A DNA stretch of 64,000 nt, taken from positions 1 through 64,000 of the forward strand of contig VXOJ01000063.1 of assembly GCA_009840115.1 (NCBI GenBank), given 5' to 3'. Every line of letters starts with the position of its first letter. The stretch's first letter is position 1. The stretch is from Gemmatimonadales bacterium (GTDB taxonomy: Bacteria > Gemmatimonadota > Gemmatimonadetes > Palauibacterales > Palauibacteraceae). Under the pieces are notes generated by a model. The model made no database searches. It was given only the letters and a program-made list of their open reading frames with translations, and had not been told where the DNA came from. The position numbers were made by a program, and so were the translations under genes. Positions 60,544 to 64,000 of the stretch are shown here, in pieces.

Positions 60544-61259
60544 CGGACTTCGTCGTATCCCGGGTCCCCGGGCGCGAGCGGCGTCACCCCATCCTCGCCG
60601 ACGCCGAGCCGGACCAGCGCGGGTTCCACCTGCACATCGCTCAGCGCCGCCATGGCCTCCTCGACCGACCGGAAGCCGGCGAGGCGCTCGATCGTCCTTG
60701 CCGTCGGGAACATCATGGGCAGCCGGCCGGCGGAGAAGCGTCGGAGGGCCGCGGCGGGCGTCGTCCAGATGGCCGCCTCGTGTTCCGGCGTGAGACGCAC
60801 GCGACGCGGCCGCTCCTCCAGCGAGAGGAGGAAGAAACGGGTGTCGAACCGCAGCGCCGCACCGCGCGGTGTGATCCAGCGTGCGAAGTACGCCATGCGC
60901 GCGGACGAAAAGTCGAGTTCGAGCCGCTCCGCCACCTGCGAGAAGGGGATGCTCTCCGCGAGCAACGCCCGGCGAGCCCCGGCGAGCGCGTCCGATCCGA
61001 CGCGGCCCCGCGACGCCGGCACGATGCCCGTCTCCTCGAACAGTTCCCGCAGCGCCGCCACGCACGCCGCGGATTCACCTACGCCCGGGAGACGGTCCGC
61101 CCAGGTTGCGCGGGCGTCATCCGCGTCGATCGCTCCTCCCGGAAACGCCCACGCCCCGGCTCCGAACCTGGCGTCCGCGGGGCGCTGAAGCAGGAGGAAA
61201 TCCAGCCCGGTGCGCGCCTGGGTCGCGACGACGACCGTGGCGGCAGGCCGTGGAATCAA
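60540..61259 (-). CDS. Nudix hydrolase
   Basis: A 239-residue Nudix protein. LLLQRPADARFGAGAWAFPG opens the domain, and AALRELFEETGI is the catalytic R-E-x-x-E-E core, with an insertion between the glycine and the Arg-Glu as in the NUDT19-type coenzyme A diphosphatase branch. The C-terminal half (FARWITPRGAALRFDTRFFL) supports that relation. TTG 61259 overlaps the upstream stop as TTGA. Confidence 0.82.
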   Translation of the reverse strand: MIPRPAATVVVATQARTGLDFLLLQRPADARFGAGAWAFPGGAIDADDARATWADRLPGVGESAACVAALRELFEETGIVPASRGRVGSDALAGARRALLAESIPFSQVAERLELDFSSARMAYFARWITPRGAALRFDTRFFLLSLEERPRRVRLTPEHEAAIWTTPAAALRRFSAGRLPMMFPTARTIERLAGFRSVEEAMAALSDVQVEPALVRLGVGEDGVTPLAPGDPGYDEVR

Positions 61260-61825
61260 ACTCCGCTTGCCACGCGGGCGATGACGAGCAGGATCCCCAG
61301 CAGGACGAAGGCGATCGGCAGGGCGGCCGCAAGCAGCCATGCCGCGAAGGCTCTTCCGGTCGTGGTCCGGTGCGCTTCCCGCAGGCCGATCACGGTCAGC
61401 ACGATTCCCCAGATGCCCGCCACCCAGCCGCCGATGAACGGGACGATGGCGAACACGCCGGGGCCGCAGGCATAGCAGATGGTGCGAACGGTTGCCGTGA
61501 TGCTTCGACGCCGGGGGACCAGCACCAGCACGAACACATGGAGGACCAGGCTCGCGATGATGAGGTACAGCACCGCCCATAAGGGGGCGAGGAAGAAGTC
61601 CGCGAGCCTGCCGATGGCGCCGGCTGTTCCCGCCCCTGCCGGCAGGGCGACGTTCATGATCTCGGCGAGCGTCTCGACGAAGCCCGCTTGCGTCGCCGGC
61701 AGCAACGCACCCCAGGTCAGCGAGAGCGCGGCTGTGAGAACGCTGATCACCAGATAGTAGAGGACCGGGCGCACCGCGGCGTGCTCGAAGGGCCCGTCGG
61801 CGAAGAAGGCGCCGGGCTCGAACAC
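61256..61825 (-). CDS. YIP1-like membrane protein, N terminus interrupted by an in-frame amber codon
   Basis: A 189-residue protein with five hydrophobic segments (VLYYLVISVLTAALSLTW, LWAVLYLIIASLVLHVFVL and others) and the FEPGAFF start of the YIP1 family. From an upstream ATG (61906) the same frame reads MGEVNLPAWEDPAVSFPLNL, which looks like the normal N terminus of these proteins, then TAG (61835-61837) where a Trp would fit. GTG 61825 is four codons beyond the stop, so restart is possible. Read-through, a recent nonsense mutation and a sequence error remain open. Function is unknown; the stop couples to the Nudix gene. Confidence 0.72.
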   Translation of the reverse strand: MFEPGAFFADGPFEHAAVRPVLYYLVISVLTAALSLTWGALLPATQAGFVETLAEIMNVALPAGAGTAGAIGRLADFFLAPLWAVLYLIIASLVLHVFVLVLVPRRRSITATVRTICYACGPGVFAIVPFIGGWVAGIWGIVLTVIGLREAHRTTTGRAFAAWLLAAALPIAFVLLGILLVIARVASGV

Positions 61826-61972
61826 GCTCCGGCGCTACGTCTCGACCAGGTTGAGCGGGAAGGATACCGCCGGATCCTCCCATGCGGGCAGGTTGACTTC
61901 TCCCATGCCTTCGTCGCTACCGGCCCGCTCCTGGTCGGCTATCGCCACATCCTCTCCACTTCGCGTCTGGAC

Positions 61973-63100
61973 TCAGTCGAGGATGCGCAGCGGCATGACA
62001 AGGCAGAGATAGTCGGGTTCGCCGCTCGCGGGAGAGAAGGTCGCCGCTCGTTCCGGCGCCTTGAACGTCATTCGAACATCCTCCTCCGGCATGTGACGCA
62101 GTACCTCGAGGAGGTACGTCGCATTGAAACCGATCTGGATGTCCTCGCCCTCGTAGTCCAGCGACAGCGCGTCCTCCGCCTCCCCGAGATCCGGCGTCTG
62201 AACCTTGAAACCGAGATCGCCGGCCTTGAAGGAAAGCCGTACCCGCCTCGTCGAGTCATCCGCCATCACCGCGACGCGCCGCACCGCCGTCTCGAGCGCC
62301 GCGCGGTTCACGGTCGCGACCTTGTCGTTGTCCTTCGGGATGACCTGTTCGTAGTTCGGATACGGCCCCTCGATGAGCGAAGTGAAGACCTCCCGATCCT
62401 CTGACCGGAATGCCAGGTGGTTCTCCGAGCGCGCGACCTGAAGCACCGTGTCGGCCGAATACAGCTTCTGCACCTGGTTCAGTGCCTTCGGCGGAATGAT
62501 GAGATCCGCCTCCGCCGGCGACCCGCTGACGTCCAGTTCGCATGACATCTTCGCGAGCCGGTGGCCGTTTGTCGCGACCATGACGGTCGCCGCTTCACGC
62601 AACTGCCACAGGATTCCGTTCAGAATCGGGCGGCTGTCCTCCGTGGAAACGGCGAAGCTCGTGCGCTCGATCAGCGTCTGCAGCTCGCCGGCGGACATCT
62701 CCCAGCCGCCGGCGAAGTCGACATCCGGGAAGTCCGGGAACTCGTCCGGGGCCTGCCCGTAGAGGCGGAACTTGCTCCTGCCGCACTCGATGTCCACTCC
62801 GGTCGCGGACGCGTCGCCATCGCCACCGGCAGCCGCGAACTTCACCGGCGCGTCGTCGAGCACGCGCGAGATCTCCAGGAGTTGTCTTGCGGGCAGCGCA
62901 ACGACCCCGGCTTCCGAGACTTCGGCTGCCACGGACAACGAGACGAAGATGGACATGTCCGTGCCACTCAGCCGCACGGCATCGTCCTCCGCATGGATCA
63001 GGATGTTCGAGAGAACCGGGAGCGCGGCTCGCGTCGGGACGGCGGCGGCGCTCGCCGCCAGCCCCTGCTGAAGCGCCTCTCGGGTGATCGAGAATCTCAT
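61973..63100 (-). CDS. dnaN: DNA polymerase III beta subunit (sliding clamp)
   Basis: A 375-residue beta clamp made of three repeated domains. MRFSITREALQQGLAASAAA, PVLSNILIHAEDD, STEDSRPILNGILWQLRE, VATNGHRLAK and the C-terminal DYLCLVMPLRILD are all DnaN landmarks. It tethers the replicase to DNA and binds clamp motifs of PolA and others. It follows dnaA on the same strand after 282 bp, the arrangement typical of origin regions. A TATCAT -10-like box lies at 63155-63160. Confidence 0.96.
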   Translation of the reverse strand: MRFSITREALQQGLAASAAAVPTRAALPVLSNILIHAEDDAVRLSGTDMSIFVSLSVAAEVSEAGVVALPARQLLEISRVLDDAPVKFAAAGGDGDASATGVDIECGRSKFRLYGQAPDEFPDFPDVDFAGGWEMSAGELQTLIERTSFAVSTEDSRPILNGILWQLREAATVMVATNGHRLAKMSCELDVSGSPAEADLIIPPKALNQVQKLYSADTVLQVARSENHLAFRSEDREVFTSLIEGPYPNYEQVIPKDNDKVATVNRAALETAVRRVAVMADDSTRRVRLSFKAGDLGFKVQTPDLGEAEDALSLDYEGEDIQIGFNATYLLEVLRHMPEEDVRMTFKAPERAATFSPASGEPDYLCLVMPLRILD

Positions 63101-63382
63101 TTCAACTCCGGCGATATCGGTTCGGGTTTTCCACCGTGGGTTCTACGGTTGCGTATGATATGTGTCTCAACGGAGTAGTAGTAGAGCCTGTCGAAGTGTC
63201 GAAAACTCGGGGTTCCCCGTGTTTCTCGCCGCCTGGGACGCCGCGCCCGCTGTCGACACGCCGACACGGTTGTCGAAGCTCCGGCGAAACCCTGGCGCCG
63301 CGGCGGAGACCCGGCGCCCGAGGGTGTGCGCGAGCAGCAACTCTTCGTCCGATTTTGCACACGTTAATGGACGAACGCGACA
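63101..63382. other. dnaA-dnaN spacer with origin-like elements
   Basis: A 282-bp gene-free stretch. Near-matches to the DnaA box TTATNCACA are TTTTGCACA (63353-63361, 8/9), TTTTCCACC (63127-63135, 7/9) and, on the minus strand, TGAGACACA (63161-63169, 7/9). Next to the last is ACGGAG and then TAGTAGTAG (63176-63184), which resembles a DnaA-trio. A TGTCGA motif occurs at 63189, 63197, 63251 and 63271, with a reversed TGTCG at 63262-63266. No perfect DnaA box is present. Confidence 0.45.
63155..63160 (-). promoter_or_regulatory. Possible -10 element of a dnaN promoter
   Basis: TATCAT (5/6 to TATAAT) on the minus strand, about 55 bp before the dnaN start. No convincing -35 is at the right distance, so this is tentative. 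Confidence 0.3.
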
Positions 63383-64000
63383 TCAGGTTCGAAACAGCTC
63401 TTGCTGCAGCTGGCCGACGCGTCCGCGAAGGGTGGGGTCGGAGGCCATGTCCGCCTCGACCTTGTTGACGGAGTGGATGACGGTCGAGTGATTCCGGCCG
63501 CCGAAGAGGTGGCCGATGTCGGAATAGGGCAGGTCCAGATGCATCTTGATGAGGTACATGGCGACCTGCCGGGGCACCGTCACGGTGCGGTTCCGCCTTT
63601 TCGACGTGAGTGCTTCCACGGAGACGCCCCAGGAGGCGGCGATGCGGGCACGGACTTCCTCCGCGGACACTTCGATCACGTGCTCGTCCGCCTCGTTGCC
63701 TTCGGGCCCCAGTGCGTCGCGCGCCATGTCGAGCGATATCTCGCGTCGCGTGAGCGAACTGAAGGCGAGGAGCTTGATGAGAGCCCCCTCGAGTTGCCGG
63801 ACCGAGGTACGCCGACTCCGCGCCACGTACTCGATGACATCGTCTCCGATTTCGATCCCGTCCTCATCGGCCTTCTTGCGCAGGATGGCGGAACGCGTCT
63901 CCAGGTCGGGGGGCTGGATGTCGGTGACGAGACCCCACTCGAAACGGGAAACGAGACGTTCCTGGAGCCCGGGGATGTCCTGCGGGGGCCGGTCGCTCGT
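63383..64000 (-). CDS. dnaA: Chromosomal replication initiator DnaA, C-terminal part
   Basis: The 3' 205 codons of dnaA; the rest lies beyond the right edge. The AAA+ part shows TSDRPPQDIPGLQERLVSRF (sensor 1 and following) and SRRTSVRQLEGALIKLLAF (sensor 2 region). Domain IV has YSDIGHLFGGRNHSTVIHSV, the DnaA-box-reading helix. It opens the origin with ATP. dnaN follows on the same strand. Confidence 0.96.
   Translation of the reverse strand, partial: TSDRPPQDIPGLQERLVSRFEWGLVTDIQPPDLETRSAILRKKADEDGIEIGDDVIEYVARSRRTSVRQLEGALIKLLAFSSLTRREISLDMARDALGPEGNEADEHVIEVSAEEVRARIAASWGVSVEALTSKRRNRTVTVPRQVAMYLIKMHLDLPYSDIGHLFGGRNHSTVIHSVNKVEADMASDPTLRGRVGQLQQELFRT

Noticed and set aside
63207-63222. 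Terminator after dnaA (CGGGG with CCCCG near this point)
   Set aside because: Only 4-5 base pairs with a minimal loop and a short T run; too weak, and dnaN may be cotranscribed.

Overview
The window is GC-rich, densely packed bacterial chromosome ending inside dnaA. The cell is a diderm: there are a TolC-type outer-membrane protein, RND efflux parts, an OmpH/Skp-like chaperone, an Omp85-like barrel, many lipoproteins and a Tat component. Gene style (secreted serine hydrolases and amidohydrolases, molybdenum hydroxylases, YIP1-like protein, DUF370 protein) most resembles Gemmatimonadota. That placement is inference; no rRNA or tRNA gene is visible to confirm it. Very many neighbouring genes overlap by four bases (ATGA, GTGA, TTGA, CTGA), so translational coupling is widespread.

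Layout. 1-9.8 kb: RND efflux adaptor and permease (cut at the edge), a leishmanolysin-like lipoprotein, YjbQ, a molybdopterin hydroxylase large subunit, an exported amidohydrolase, TolC and an NSS symporter. 9.9-12.7 kb: a coupled YkvI-like / DAACS transporter / QueF operon. 12.7-21.9 kb: D-aminoacylase, OmpH-like chaperone, an AbiEi/AbiEii type IV toxin-antitoxin pair, a serine hydrolase, an exported RidA homologue, an orphan [2Fe-2S] hydroxylase subunit, a secreted unknown, TatA and an HNH nuclease. 21.9-34.5 kb: priA, an unusual nine-repeat CX10C lipoprotein, a peptide-catabolism cluster (M24 peptidase, dipeptide epimerase, TrpF-like protein), histone-deacetylase homologue, sigma-70 factor, metallophosphoesterase plus radical SAM pair, HD hydrolase and a RemA-like protein. 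34.4-42 kb: an outer-membrane barrel and a complete Tat-exported molybdenum hydroxylase operon with its own cytochrome b and a small unknown protein. 42-48 kb: spondin-domain lipoprotein, Tat-exported epimerase, serine hydrolase, polA. 48-57.5 kb: cold-shock protein, lytic transglycosylase, TolQ/ExbB protein, and a glycine-cleavage operon (gcvH-gcvP-UPF0173-lipM-like). 57.5-64 kb: a structured leader RNA with a tiny ORF and a terminator in front of dapF-mutY, then MBL hydrolase, Nudix, YIP1-like gene, dnaN and the 3' part of dnaA. The dnaA-dnaN spacer has origin-like elements.

Together the genes point to an aerobic or microaerobic heterotroph using peptides, D-amino acids and glycine, with periplasmic molybdenum-dependent oxidation feeding the quinone pool. 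The observations most worth follow-up are the dapF leader RNA, the CX10C repeat lipoprotein, the membrane-coupled molybdenum hydroxylase with its unknown sixth gene, apparent CTG start codons in two genes, and an in-frame amber codon in the YIP1-like gene.
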